From assembly GCF_030272615.1 (NCBI RefSeq), contig NC_081408.1:305569950-305633949 (forward strand): DNA of 64,000 nt, given 5' to 3'. Shown here piece by piece: positions 45,601 through 57,387 of this stretch. Below the pieces are notes generated by a model. That model searched no databases and was not told the origin of the DNA. It was given only the letters and a program-made list of their open reading frames with translations. The DNA is from Cryptomeria japonica. Taxonomy: Eukaryota > Streptophyta > Pinopsida > Cupressales > Cupressaceae. The translations under genes and the position numbers were made by a program. The number at the start of each line of letters is the position of its first letter. The stretch's first letter is position 1.

Positions 45601-47887
45601 TTTGGACATGTTTTTCTTGTTACAAGAACGACTTGGTGTTCTTCAATCGCGAGAGCGATTTTCGAGGTCATGGTCTCTGATTCTGTGATTGACACAGGTG
45701 GATAGAGATATCATTGAGAGATGTGGGTTGTCCTCTTTGTTGGACATGCCTCGATATATCATTACCGGGGTTTACTGACAGCATTGGTAGTGAGGTGGCA
45801 TAGTGACACCAACACCTTTCACTTGGCTATGGGCGAGATCACAGTCACTCCAGAGGACTGTTATCGAATTCTATGGATCCCTGTGGTAGGGGCACTATTT
45901 CCTTATGAGAAGACCGAGGAGGATGGGATAGAGGCACTTTGCCGAATTTTCCATGATGAGCATATTTGCGGATATGAGATCCCTCGGCAAGAGTTCATAG
46001 ATTTTGATTATGCCCCACTACCATCGGTACTAGTAGGTTTTGTAGGTGGCTTTCTGTGTCCTGACTGTAGGTCAAAAGGACTAGCAGTGGGATGGGGATT
46101 GGTTCTGGAGGATATGGTGACACAGGGTTGTAGATTTGCTTGGGGGTCTTACATGTTGGCCCATCTGTATAGAGATTTCCATTAGGTGGTATACTTAGGA
46201 TACAACGGTTTATCAGTCGGGGTCGCATTGTTACAGGTGTGGGCTTGGGAGCACATTCCCACAGCGAGGCCACTTGCAGACAAGGATAGACCAGTTAGTC
46301 AGGCTTATGTATATAGATACACAGGGATAGTTGTCCAGCGTAAGCTAGGCAAGCTAGAGCATTGGAGGAGGGTGTTAGATGACATTGATATGGTTATCTT
46401 GAGACCGTATATGGAGTGTGAGGTGTGGGTTGAGGATGGGTTAGAGATGCCCTATGTATATATGTCATGATACTTGATAGGGCAGACGCCTTTTGTCATT
46501 GAGAGATTCTTGCACAACCAAGTTTAGCGGCAGTATGGTCGACAACAGGGTATACTGTAGGGAGCATGCTTATATGCTCGTCAGAGGCAAGATGTGCTAG
46601 AGTGCGGTCCGACTATTGATAGTGCAGCGGCGGTGGAGGAGTACATGCATTTGGCTGGACAGATATAGGACTATGCGTTCAGGGTTGTAGATGCGGGGAT
46701 GACGGAGGAGTTTGCAGCACTCTTCATGGCCCATGTTGTAGCATAGATATTAAATCTAGCGGAGATGATTCTCGCTTTTGATGATGATGAGGATGAGCAA
46801 CCCAAGAGGCTAGGGAGATAGAGAGATGAGGGAGAGGAGCTTGAGGAGGGATATGGGGATGGTGGAGGAGATGATGAGGGAGATGGGAGGGGAGGTGGTA
46901 GAGGGAGACGAGGAGATAGAGGAGGGGATGGAGGAGATAGAGGGAGGAGAGGAGGTGGAGATGGAGGGAGGATTGGAGTAGTCAGGGGAGTAGTTGGTGA
47001 GGGAGGGAGGGGAGATTTGGTGATCAAAGTTGGTGGAGCTGGCCGAGCGGGCGAGGTTATAGCAGCTGTGGGTGGGATGGATGAGTTTAGACAGTCGACT
47101 TAGAGGAGGAGATCAGATGTATTGCCTCCACCAGCGCCCAGGATAGGGACAAGGATAGGGGGTACCATGACACATGTACCTATTCAGATACAAGTAACCA
47201 CCTACTAAGAGGATGCACAGATTAGGTCCCTACAGTTGTCAATGCGGTAGCTTCAGGCACAAGGATTGGCTCAGCAACGTTAGATTATGTAGATTACTGC
47301 AGAGCAGGATACAGTGATAGAGCGCATAGGTCGAGCAAAGGCTCGAGCGAATAGCCTGGAGAGAGTGGTGGCTGGTGGTTCTGTGAGAGACACACTGAGA
47401 GAGATGCAGTATGTAGCCAAGGAGGCTAAGTACTACAGGCATTTATACGAGGAGGTGGTTCCTAGAGATCACAGAGCTCCTAGCTATGTTGCGGTGAGAT
47501 CCAGTCGATCCATGCAGACTCATTCGAGGACGAAGAGCAGAGGTGTGATCGGGCCGTCTCAACACGATCCGCCCGGAGATCCAGGTGTCGAGACATCTGC
47601 TGCGAGACCATCAGCCTTAGGAGATAGTCATACCTGAGAGACTTGTCTCCATTGTATTTTGATCATTGTGTTGTATTTTGACAGACATGACATCTTTTGT
47701 ATATTTAACCACTTTTGAGATATATATACGACACCAATTTTTTGATCCACATGTGATGTGTTTTTATGGATGATGATTTATGCATTGATGTGATGGTTCT
47801 GTGATGATGATGCAATGCTTAGATAAATGCGTTTGATTTTATGTTGATTGATATGATTGTATGATGCATGATGCAATGATGTGATTT

Positions 47888-48145
47888 GTGAGATGTATCT
47901 TGAAAATGAGATGTATGATAATGATATGTTGTGAGATGTATCTTGAAAAAGAGATGTATGATAATGATATGTTGTGAGATGTATCTTGAAAATGAGATGT
48001 ATGATAATGATATGTTGTGAGATGTATCTTGAAAATGAGATGTATCATAATGATATGTTGTGAGATGTATCTTGCAAATGAGATGTATGATAATGATATG
48101 CTGTGAGATGTATCTTGAAAATGAGATGTATGATAATGATATGTG
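47888..48145. repeat. Six tandem 43-bp units
   Basis: Units start at 47888, 47931, 47974, 48017, 48060 and 48103 and are almost identical (GTGAGATGTATCTTGAAAAT and so on). They lie between integrase and the antisense gene. As 43 is not a multiple of 3, three units make a 43-residue repeat in every frame, which explains the spurious ORFs. Tandem repeats at this place are typical of Tat-lineage 3' untranslated regions. Confidence 0.95.
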
Positions 48146-49136
48146 ACTAAATTCAAATTTATATGATATGCAACTAATTTGTAAAATTATATGCAACTAA
48201 TTGATCATCCTCATTCCGTCGTTTGTCATTCCTGAATAGTCACATGTTTTTTATTTCTTTGGGTTGATCATCATTAAGTGGTTGATATGTTGAAAATTTA
48301 TACAAGCATAATGGTATAATTGAACCATAATGATCTGAGAAAAATTTACATGAATTTTGATATTGCAAGATGGCACAAGCGTCGAGGTATAATTGAACCA
48401 AGACGTCCTGAGTGTTGCTTGCGTATAAACAAACAAGATTAAACCATTTATATGCGCAAAGTGGAACAATGTCTTCAGTGATATGTTTTGAATCACCTCT
48501 CGAGACAAGTCTTTGCACAGTACAAGTGATCACCTCACACACAGAAAACTAAAAAAATATTGGATTCTCCAACCACTTTCTCTAGCTCGATGCATCGTTG
48601 AGAAAATTTAGGGGATCTAATAGTTCAAAAAAGTTCAAGTGCGAAAATAGTCAAAACTTCATGCGAGATGTAAACAAATTATACGTCATAAAATCATCCA
48701 TCATGTGTTTTGGAAGTTGTTAAGTGGATCAATGTTTTGTTTTCTTGGTTGCTAGAGTTTTTCTTGACAAAATTTTCTTGGCATGCTGTGATTTTTGTTT
48801 GCTTGTTTGCTGAAATTTCTTTGAAGTCAGAAGAATGTTGCCCCTAGTTATAGATATCAATTGGTGTGGGTATGTACAGTGACTACCAAGCCATGGTGGG
48901 ATATGACAAACTGATATTCAGATAAGCAAGGATAGTGACTATGCTAAGTATGTCCTGGATAATGTTGTTTTGATAAAGTGTTGGGTGATGGCCAGGGGTT
49001 TTTGACTTCGGATATAAAAGATATGAGAAAAGACAGATAGAGGATCGGTTGCTAGGTTTTCACCATTTATTTTTATTGCACCTTTTTGTTGTTTTGATTT
49101 TTTTGTATTTTTCACTTTTTCCGTGCATAAGACCAC
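48146..49136. other. 3' untranslated DNA of element 3
   Basis: Between the integrase stop and the 43-bp array on the element strand. No coding signal seen. Confidence 0.6.
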
Positions 49137-50264
49137 TCAAGTATAGTATTTCTTCAGGTGGATGTTGTTGGTTGGTTCATCGAGCACATCACCTTCTAAA
49201 GTTGTTAGCTGATAGGCACTTGATCCATAAGCTGAGATGATGACATAGAGGCCCAACCAGTTAGGTTCAAACTTCCCCTTCTTTTCTTGATCCTGTTGAT
49301 TTCTGGGATTTTCTTTGAGTACGAGATCACCAACTTTAAAATGTTGAGGGATGACTCTGTGGTTGTAGCTTATGCACATGCATTGCTGGTATGCTTTGAG
49401 GTGATTATAGGCATGTTGTTGTTTTTCATCTAGAAGCTCTAGTTCTTGTAATATGTTTACGCGATACTCCTCATCTAGAATGAGGCCTTTCAAAGATACT
49501 CTGAGTGATGGAATTTCTACCTCAAAGGGTAAAATTGCTTTTGATCCATACACCAATGAATATGGTGTAGCTCCTGTAGGTGTCTGGATGCTAGTCCTGT
49601 ATGCCCAAAGTGTCGGATTGAGTTGCACATGCCAATCCTTTCCTGCATCATTTATTGTTTTCTTTACGATTTTCAATATTGTTTTATTTGATGCCTCTGC
49701 TTGACCATTCCCCTGTGGGTAGTAAGGTGTAGAGAAATGATGTTGGATTTTGAATCGTTCACATATTTCTCATACATCCTATTTTTTTAAGGGACGCTCG
49801 TTATCTGTGATGATATAACTGGGAATGTTGTATTTGCAGATCAGATAATTGAGAATAAAAGAGGCAATTTGTTTTCCAGTTTCTGTGGTCATTGAGACTG
49901 CTTCAATCCATTTTGTAAAATACTCTGTGGCAATGATAATGAACTTGTGTCCATTTGAAGATGAAGGGTGTATTTTGCCTACTAAGTCAAGTCCCCACTG
50001 ATAGAAAGGCCAAGATGTTGTAAATGGCTGCAATTCCTATGCTGGTGCATGTATAAGATTGTCATGGATTTGGCACTTAGGACATTTCTTTGCAAATTGA
50101 TAAGAGTCTTTTTCCATCGTCGGCCAGTAATATCCCATTCTCAGAACTATTTTAGCAAGAGTAGGACCACTTGAATGTGTACCATAGATACCTTCGTGAA
50201 GCTCGTGTAAAGCAAAATCAATTTCATTACGATCAAGGCAACGAAGAAGAGTACCATCTAGACC
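49137..50264 (-). pseudogene. pol: Integrase of Gypsy element 3, broken
   Basis: Read on the minus strand: an H2C2 zinc-binding segment (GIYGTHSSGPTLAK, then CPKCQIH), the rve core with Asp in QWGLDLVGK, Asp in YIITDNE and Glu in GNGQAEASNK, then a conserved C-terminal part (NPTLWAYRTSIQTPTGATPY, FKVGDLVLKEN, LEGDVLDEPTNNIHLKKYY). Several stops break it, including TGA after the RNase H segment, TAG before ELQPF and two near 49745-49785. The last segment (49137-49676) is open for 179 codons. The protein would insert element DNA into chromosomes. Confidence 0.93.
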
Positions 50265-51400
50265 TCAACAGTAAAGAGTATCAGTAGTTAGGGTATAACG
50301 GGCGGCTTGCCGGATAAAGTTGCATTTTTGGTTCCAAGATAAGTCAATGGGTAGGATATTGGTTTTAAGATACTCATATATTGTTTCGTATAAAGGAGAG
50401 TCTGTAACATGGGATGCAGAATTGTCATAGGCTGGGGAAAATAGTTGCTCTACCAGAAACTCATAACAACTCTGTTGCTCTGGAATTTGTAGCAGTGAAG
50501 CGATAGTATCCATTGTATCGGCTACTCTATTGTCCAACCTTGGTATTTTCTCGAAGGTGATGTGTACAAAATATTGTTTGAAGTCATCCACCATTCGTTT
50601 GTATGGCAACAACTTATCATCTTTTGTCTGATAGTCATTGTTGATCTGATTTATGACTAGTTGGGAATCTCCATAGACTTTCAGTTTCATGATTCTCCAT
50701 TCCATGACCATTTTGATTCCTGTGACCAGTGCCTCATACTCAGCAATGTTATTTGTGCATGGAAACATGAGTCTATATGTTCTTGGTATGGTGTGTCCTT
50801 CAGGAGTGACGAACAAGATGTTGACACCTGAGCCATGTTGGGTGTAGGAACCATCAAAGTATAGGGTCCATTGCTTGGTGGTAACAGTAAGGGCATCCCT
50901 ATCTGGAAATTCTACCTTCATTGGTTGTTTATCTGGTAGTGGTGCTTCAGCTAATTGATCTGCAATTACCTATCCTTTGATAGCCCGACGCTTTGTGTAG
51001 TGGATATCAAATTCGTTGAGAATCATGACCCATTTAGCTAGTCTTCCTGTGAGAGCCGCTTTGCTGAGTAAATACTTTAGAGGATCAATTTTTGCTACTA
51101 GCTTGATTGTGTGAGCGAGCATGTAATGTCAAAACTTTTGAGAAGTGAATACCACCGCTAAACAAGCCTTCTAAATGAATGTGTAATTGAGCTCATAGCC
51201 ATTTAATGTTTTGTTGATGTAATAAATAGCTCATTCCTTGCCTTCTTGATCTTCTTGTGCTAATAGTGCCCCCAGTGATATGTTCGTTATTGATATGTAG
51301 AGAATAAGTGGCTTTCCTACCATTAGTGGTACCAGAACTGGTGGCTTCATTAGATATTGCTTGATTTGATAGAACGGTTATGCACATTTGGCTTCCCATC
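50265..51400 (-). pseudogene. pol: Two RNase H-like segments of element 3, broken
   Basis: Directly after reverse transcriptase, in the same frame, comes the usual Gypsy RNase H region (LGALLAQEDQEGKE, AIYYINKTLNGYELNYT), with five stops between 51380 and 50950. A second RNase H-like domain follows at 50265-50921: WTLYFDGSYTQHGSG, NNIAEYEALVTGI and VYGDSQLVINQ, with Asp, Glu and Asp in place. A doubled RNase H is a known feature of the Tat lineage. Stops such as KG*VIAD fit CAG-to-TAG decay. Confidence 0.9.
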
Positions 51401-52884
51401 TGAATGGTACATTCTGATATAGCAAATGATTGAATGGTAGAATTTTATATGCTAATTGGGCGATGAATTGCCTGATTGACTGGAGACGTCCTTGTAGAGA
51501 TCTAAGTTGGCTAATGTTCTTAGGAGGTGGCATCTCCATGATGACCTGTACCTTTGCTGGATCTACTTCAATATCTTTTGTTGACACGGTGTAGCCTAAT
51601 AATTTGCCTGATGTTACCCCAAAGACACACTTCTTAGGGTTGAGCCTGACTTGGAATTTCTCCAATCTTTCAAATATTTTCTCTAATATGCCCAGATGTT
51701 CTGCCCAAGTAAATGACTTAGCTAGAAAATCATCCACATAGTCCTCCATGAAGGTATGCATCATATCATGAAATATCACCATCATTGCTCTTTGATAAGT
51801 TTCCCTAGCATTCTTTAAGCCAAAAGGCATGGCATTCCAACAATACGTTCCCCAAGGATAGGTGAATGCTATTTTATCTTGATCCTCTAGAGCTATCTTG
51901 ATTTGATTATAGCCAGAAAAACTATCCATTAATGATAGAATTGCATGGCCTGCTGTGAGGTCTACCATTATGTCAATGTTGGGCAAAGGAAAGTCATCCT
52001 TTGGACATGCTTTGTTAACATCCCTAAAATCTGTGCATATCTTGATGTTTCCATCTAGTTTTGAAACTGGCACAATGTTTGAAATCCATTCAGCATAGTC
52101 TATAGGTCGAATAAATCCAACGTCTAATAGTTTCTTTAGTTCAGCTTTGACCATGAGTGCTACATGTGGATTCATCTTTCTCAATTTTTGCTTGACTGGC
52201 TTAGATCTTGGAGCAATAGATAAGTGATGCATGATTAAGTGTGGATCAATCTTGGGCATATCTACATAGGACCAAGCAAAATTTATTTTCTTTTCTTTGA
52301 AGAATTTGATAAACTTTGGTTTTTCTTTATCTGTCAGAGATTCTGCTAGGTGTATGTTTTTGGCTGCTTCTTTTGTACCAATGTTGATTGTTTGAGTGGG
52401 CTCAATCAATATGAATGATCGCTCTTGATAGAGTTCAGGAAGAGTGTCAAGTCTCCCATCCTTAGGTGCCTTAAAAATCCTTTCACCCTCAGATGCATCC
52501 TTTATTTTTACTTTTTTATGATCTAGTGCTGCCATTGACTGGTTTTCAGCAGTATATCCTTTATTTCTTTCATTTTTGCAACTGAGAGACTTGGCACTCT
52601 CCTAATGGCAGATGTCATTACTTTGTTCACTGGTAGAGTCTATTTCCGGGTTGATAGTACATAGGTAATGGCTAATGGAGTCATCATCTGGGAAAATAGG
52701 CATGTCATGGTTTTCAGGTTCATCCCAGTCTATGAGATCAAGAAAAACGAGTGGTAAAGAGTCATTGGGTGGGTCGAGTTTGGCTGTGGTAAGTGTCATG
52801 ATAGAGGTATCGTTAAGGTTGGTCAGGATATTGAATAAGTTAATGATATTGTCGAGGTCTTCGATGGTATCATCTTCCGTGTAG
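51378..52884 (-). pseudogene. pol: Reverse transcriptase of Gypsy element 3
   Basis: A 385-codon open frame (51378-52535) holds the complete RT core: KICTDFRDVNKACPKDDFPL, the first catalytic Asp in SLMDSFSGYNQI (residue 204), TYCWNAMPFGLKNA, the active site YVDD at 266-269, then LNPKKCVFGV and LLGYTVS. Upstream, in the same frame and past a few stops, a 65-codon stretch (52602-52799) of Asp/Pro-rich linker continues to about 52884. The domain itself is free of stops. It ends just after FRWEAKCA at a TAA. Confidence 0.95.
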
Positions 52885-53880
52885 ACTTGCTCGTAATGTC
52901 ACTTCTCATTTTCTTTGGCTTCATAGATGTTTTGTAGACCAAATTCACGTAGTCTAGACTTTGTGCCTTGTCCTTCTTAAGAAAGGGGTGTATGATTAGT
53001 ACTCTCATGAATATCTTCAGTAAAATTTGAATAGCTGCCTCATTCATAGTCATTAGAATCAGTGTCAGAAGTGTTGTCCCAAAGTCTTTCAGTGCTGTTG
53101 ATAGGTATGTTGTAGGGTGAAAAGAGGTCCCTGATGATTGATACCAGTCTGATAGTTTTCTCTGATTTCATACCAGATCTCGCTTGTACTCTTTGCATAT
53201 GTTCATATATTGTCTCTCCTTGGGGGGTAGTGATTTCCTCAGGGGTGATTCTGCATTTTTTTGAATAGGGTCCTAAACGTGATGTACTTCTGCATAAGAT
53301 GCTTCTTCTCTTTGAATGGCCAACTCTTCTTTTTTTTCTCTTTTTCCTGGTGTTCTCATTCCTTCCTTATTGTTTCTGTTGATTCATGCAGTGCCTCCTT
53401 CCATGAGTACTCCTTGTATTTCTTCTTTGCTTTCCACTGAGGTTTTTGATATTTATTTGGTTTCTTCTTTGGAGGTAGAGTATGTCCATAGCCCAATCCT
53501 ATTTTGTCTCTAGAAAACTGTGAAGGAGGATCCAATGGCTCTGTGATGCCTTCTTGACGCTTGCCGATAGGTCCTTTTCCATTGTACCCCATTCATTTCA
53601 TGATATGGTATCCCTTCCCATACTATTGTGTTGGTATAGCTACTTCCATAGTAGCAACTCTGACTTCTTCTTCATCCTTGTATAGCCAACTAAGGATGTC
53701 CTTTTCTTCTGATTCATGTGATAGTGTGCCCAATTGGATAAATTTGCCATCAAACTTGGTGATGGGTTGTGTTGCTTGATGTGTTGATGTGTTGATGCAG
53801 AAGGTTGCCCATGAGATTTTGGCGATGTTGGTAAGTTGGTTAGACAAATGGGTTCAAAACAGTATTCTCCCATGCCTTGC
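52885..53880 (-). pseudogene. Protease-RT linker with G-patch-like segment
   Basis: The frame at 53356-53592 begins MGYNGKGPIGKRQEGITEPL and continues to DKIGLGYG, which resembles the G-patch motif reported in the pol linker of Tat/Ogre elements. The remaining linker is in shifting frames and broken by stops. Its role is presumably nucleic-acid binding, by analogy with host G-patch proteins. Confidence 0.6.
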
Positions 53881-53890
53881 TCTTTGATTT

Positions 53891-54685
53891 TCATATTTTG
53901 TTTGAAATCCATGGATAAAGATTTGAGCTTTTCTTGATGATGATCTGGCGCTGAGGAAGTTTTTTTTCCCTGATATGTGGAACCAAGCTGTCTTGGGCTG
54001 CCCCCATAGCATTGCAATGTTGAAAGGGGTTATTATTTGCTGATATAGAAATCTCCTGCCCATTATAAGGTAATTTAAAATATTGGTGGTAAGTTGAGGG
54101 TATCGCTTGCATTTCATGTATCCAAGGACGACCCAGAAAAATATTATATGTGAGGTCTATGTCTAAGACTTGGCACATAGTGTCCCTTTGTATAGGTCCT
54201 ACCTGAATAGGTAATATCACTATTCTCTTGGATGATCTTTCTTCATCATCATATGCTTTGATGGTGATCTTTTTGTGTGGATCAATAAATTGCTCAAAGA
54301 AGCCTAATGCATGGATAAGTTTTAAGGTACAGATATTGAGCCCAGCTCCTCCATCTATTAATACTCTTTTAACTCGATGTTTGTAGACCAAGACTTCAAT
54401 GTGAAGGGGAGTATTATGTGGATGGATCAATGAGATATTATCATGCTCATAAAAGGTGAGATTATGAGGCCCTGTCGTGTGACCCACCATGGCTTGAAAT
54501 TTGTCAATATCTAGACCTTGAGGTACATTTGTTTCCAATAGTGCCTGTTCCAAGATGTCTTTATGTTTTGGTGAAAGTTTTAATAACTCAAGTATGGATA
54601 TTTGAGCAAGAGTTCTGCGTAGTTGACTTACCAAATCATATTGAGTCTTGGGGATAGTGGTTGCTACTAAAGTATGCCCTTTCAA
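53891..54685 (-). pseudogene. Aspartic protease region of element 3
   Basis: A 264-codon frame contains a retropepsin-like domain. VLIDGGAGLNICTLKLI has Asp-Gly-Gly at the active site, as in Tat elements, in place of the usual DT/SG. Downstream, LTYNIFLGRPWIHEMQAIPS matches the conserved second half. It is in a different frame from gag and RT, so indels or lost introns lie on either side. The enzyme would cut the polyprotein. Confidence 0.9.
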
Positions 54686-54756
54686 GACATATTTTTGATA
54701 TTTGGTGGTTATATTGATTGATTCATGTTCGTCTTTGTCCTTGATTTTAATGACAT

Positions 54757-55040
54757 TTACTTGATTGCCATCTGTCGATATATGATTGATGGTGTTATTG
54801 TATATGTGATTGATGCGAGCTCCTCGTGTATCATTTGATGATGAAGCTCCATCTTTGTTGTAATTTGGAAGAGGTTTTTAAAGGCGCCATGATCACCATT
54901 TGTCTTGTGACCATCGATCGTTAAATCACCTCTACCAATCATGTCTTGAACAATTTTTTTAAGCCTCATGCAATCATTTGTTTGATGTCCTTTGTTTCGA
55001 TAAAAATCACAGAAGTGTGAGTCATTCCACCAAGGTGGTT
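54757..55040 (-). pseudogene. gag: gag zinc knuckle of element 3
   Basis: On the minus strand FCDFYRNKGHQTNDCMRLKK gives CX2YX4GHX4C. Tat gag proteins usually have His at the Tyr position, so one ligand is probably mutated (CAT or CAC to TAT or TAC). The segment continues as KIVQDMIGRGDLTIDG to a stop at 54757 and is out of frame with the capsid part of gag. Confidence 0.8.
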
Positions 55041-55352
55041 TGACCTAGGGTTAAAATTTGTTTATAGCTAGTAATGTGATAATCTTGTTTGCCAGGAGTT
55101 CTCTAAATGCTGATTCTAATGATTGCCCCAATGGTGTGTAAATGCATTTATTTGGAAAGTTGTTGGTGTTACCCCTTGAATTTGGATTAGGTCCTCAATT
55201 TGTGTTGTTGTTTTGGGTATTGTTGGTATTGTTCGTATTTGAAGGTTCTGGATTGGTATTTGGTGCATAAGTGTTAGTGCCTTGGTCAACACCCTTTTGA
55301 TTCTTGGTAGCTTGAGGATTACCTGATAAATCCAATATTAGTTGTTTGGACT

Positions 55353-56423
55353 TCACATCATTAGCATCGTTTCCTCCTTCATTTCTAGTACTTTTGTTTC
55401 TAGCCTGGATTTGTCTAAGTTGTTGTTGTTGTTCTGGTTATTGAAATGAGAGTTGGATGAATTAGTTCCTTCTTTAAAGAACTTCAATGTTCCTTTCTTG
55501 ATACATGCTTCCTCTACTTGGATTCCATTTTCGATCAATTTGGCAAAAGACGGTATGCATTGGAGCTTGAGTATGTAACTCATCTCACTATTCAGATTGT
55601 CGATGAAAATTTTCATCTTTTCCTTTTCAGGTACATATCGAGGATATCTCGAAACCATCCATCTCCAATGTTGAAGAAAAACCATGAATGTTTCATTGTT
55701 TTTCTGTTTGGTATTGCAGACATCTAGCATGGTGATTGCATGTTGAATATTGTAGGAGTATTGAGTGATAAATTTGTTGACTAACTCATCAAAGGATCTG
55801 CCAGGAGGTGTGAGTATGGATAACCACTCCATTGTTTGCCCTCCCAAGCTTCTTGGGAATAGCCTCATGAAATAGGTGTCATCATGGGCAAATTCAAGGC
55901 TCGTGGTACAAAACTCTTGAACATGATCGCGAGGATTGCTCTTACCATCATATTTGTCAAATTTGGGAATATCTGAATTCGGGGGAAAAGGTATCATGTT
56001 TAACCTTCTGTCAAAAGGGTAAGGACAAATTCCGTTTAAGGAATACCATACTATTGTCCCCTGTTGCATATCCTACATTTGCATTTGTTGTGTGAGAGAA
56101 ACCAAGGGTGCATTTGTTTGTCGAGGGAAGAGTTCTTCCCTTTCATTATCCCTAGTTCAGGTATGTGTGTGTTCTGGTATGTTTGGCTCAGGTATGTTTT
56201 GCTCAGGGTCACGTGCTTCCTCTTCTCTTTGTTGTTCTTGATAAGTATAATTTTGAGACCTTGTTCTAAAGATGTCAGTATCGAAGTCTTCAGGGATCCT
56301 AACTCCTTTGCTTGTTAGCATGAGCAAGTATTTTTCTTTGTTGGCCTCTATGAGTTTTTCCACAAGTTTTTGAAATGAAGCACTTTCTTGACACTCGTGG
56401 AGGAGCTCCTCAGAAATCTCCAT
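55353..56423 (-). pseudogene. gag: gag capsid region of element 3
   Basis: Two frames in the same phase (56157-56423 and 55353-56069) are split by stops near 56157 and 56070. The Retrotrans_gag signature is clear: FDKYDGKSNPRDHVQEFCTT, DDTYFMRLFPRSL, TMEWLSIL, FDELVNKFITQY. The N-terminal part (MEISEELLHECQ...) is acidic and predicted helical. The C-terminal end turns into an Asn-rich linker (NNQNNNNNLDK) and frameshifts before the zinc knuckle. Confidence 0.92.
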
Positions 56424-56531
56424 GTCTTCTAGATTTGGATACTCGAAAGGATTTGATAATCTTCAACCCATACTAGACTCTACTTATATTTTGCTTTGCT
56501 TGTTTCGTTGAGAGCGAGTGACAATAGGCAA

Positions 56532-57062
56532 CTAGTAGAAACTTTCTGTGACAAAGGGGATGAATTCCTCTTCTACATGTTGTTCGGGAGTTGGTGGTTT
56601 AAATCGAGGTATGTTATAGGTGATGAAAACTTCTGGGAAGAAAGCTAGATTGATCTTTCCTCCACGATTTAAGTGTTGGCTGAATGCTGATTTTTGGCAA
56701 AAAGATCTACTTCTCAATGGCTCTTCGCCAAATTCATTTGACTTGTCTTGAAGATATAAGCGCATATGACGGAGAAATGTGTGATGAGATTTGAAGAGTT
56801 GGCGATTGATGTAGAGAAATCTATTCCATTTAGCAAGTTTCTGAGAACTAGGTTGTTGTTTCTTCAACTTAGTGTTGTGATGAAGACTTTTTCTTCTCAA
56901 AATATGAGGAGTGGTCATACACAGGTCATCAATGGTTTCCTTTGATTTGTTTGGATTATGATACTTTGTTTGAAAACTTAAGCCTACTTTTATCAAATGA
57001 AGGTTTAGATGCCCCCTCATGACAAAGTGCATCAAATGATATGGAATAAGAGCCTTCCCCAT
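56532..57062 (-). pseudogene. ORF upstream of gag in element 3
   Basis: A 176-codon minus-strand frame (MGKALIPYHLMHFVMRGHLN start), in the same phase as gag, ends at a TAG. Two further stops separate it from the gag Met at 56423. It is basic and Ser/His-rich in the middle and acidic at the end (EQHVEEEFIPFV). Ogre-type elements carry an extra ORF1 before gag, so it is either such an ORF1 or an N-terminal extension of gag. I recognise no domain. Confidence 0.6.
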
Positions 57063-57387
57063 ATGGAAACTTGATTTGACAACTTAGGTTTAAACTAGGT
57101 ATGTTTTGATGATGGAATCCATTTTAATTGGCAGACCTTTTGATTAGTGTGATGATGTTACCCGATTCTGATAGGAGAAAGTGTTTATCCTTAGCTAGTT
57201 TTGGATTTTTGACAACCTTTGTTCTAAGAATGACTTCTTTGATTGTTTGATCGTTTGGAATAGTTCTGATGTTTTGACTCAATTTTTGCCTAATGAGGTC
57301 GACTGAAGACCCAAAAGGGTGTTTGAAACTGATGTTTAAAATTTTTCAAGAAGTTCAGTTTTGCTCTCCATTTTCACAATTTTATCT

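Larger units (their letters stand above)
44623..47637 (+). pseudogene. Antisense plant-mobile-domain (PMD) gene, broken
   Basis: A possible first exon starts at ATG 44623 (MSVPYASHRF) and is cut by a TGA at 44665. A likely intron of about 1 kb follows. The main exon reads IIERCGLSSLLDMPRY from about 45707 in one frame, then shifts near 45775 to the frame 45721-47637. Diagnostic plant-mobile-domain segments are LLTALVVRWH, NTFHLAMGEITVTPEDCYRI and LLQVWAWEHIP. The C-terminal half is acidic, then Gly/Arg/Asp-rich, then probably coiled coil (RIGRAKARANSLERVV). That long frame has twelve in-frame stops (ten TAG, one TAA, one TGA), most of them explicable as decayed CAG, CAA or CGA. Antisense PMD genes between pol and the 3' LTR are known in Tat-lineage elements. 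Their role for the element is unknown. Confidence 0.85.

Noticed and set aside
45034-45609. 191-codon minus-strand ORF (Ser/Ile/Gln/Lys-rich)
   Set aside because: Generated by the GATATGG low-complexity tract; no domain, and it lies in the non-coding 3' part of the element.
46671-47027. 118-codon minus-strand Pro/Ser-rich ORF (PPSPPPLLPLSPPSPP type)
   Set aside because: Complement of the Gly/Arg/Asp-rich part of the antisense PMD gene; purine-rich plus strand opens the other strand.
47819-48196. 125- and 105-codon minus-strand ORFs with a SYISFSRYISQHI-type repeat
   Set aside because: Products of the 43-bp tandem array read in different frames.
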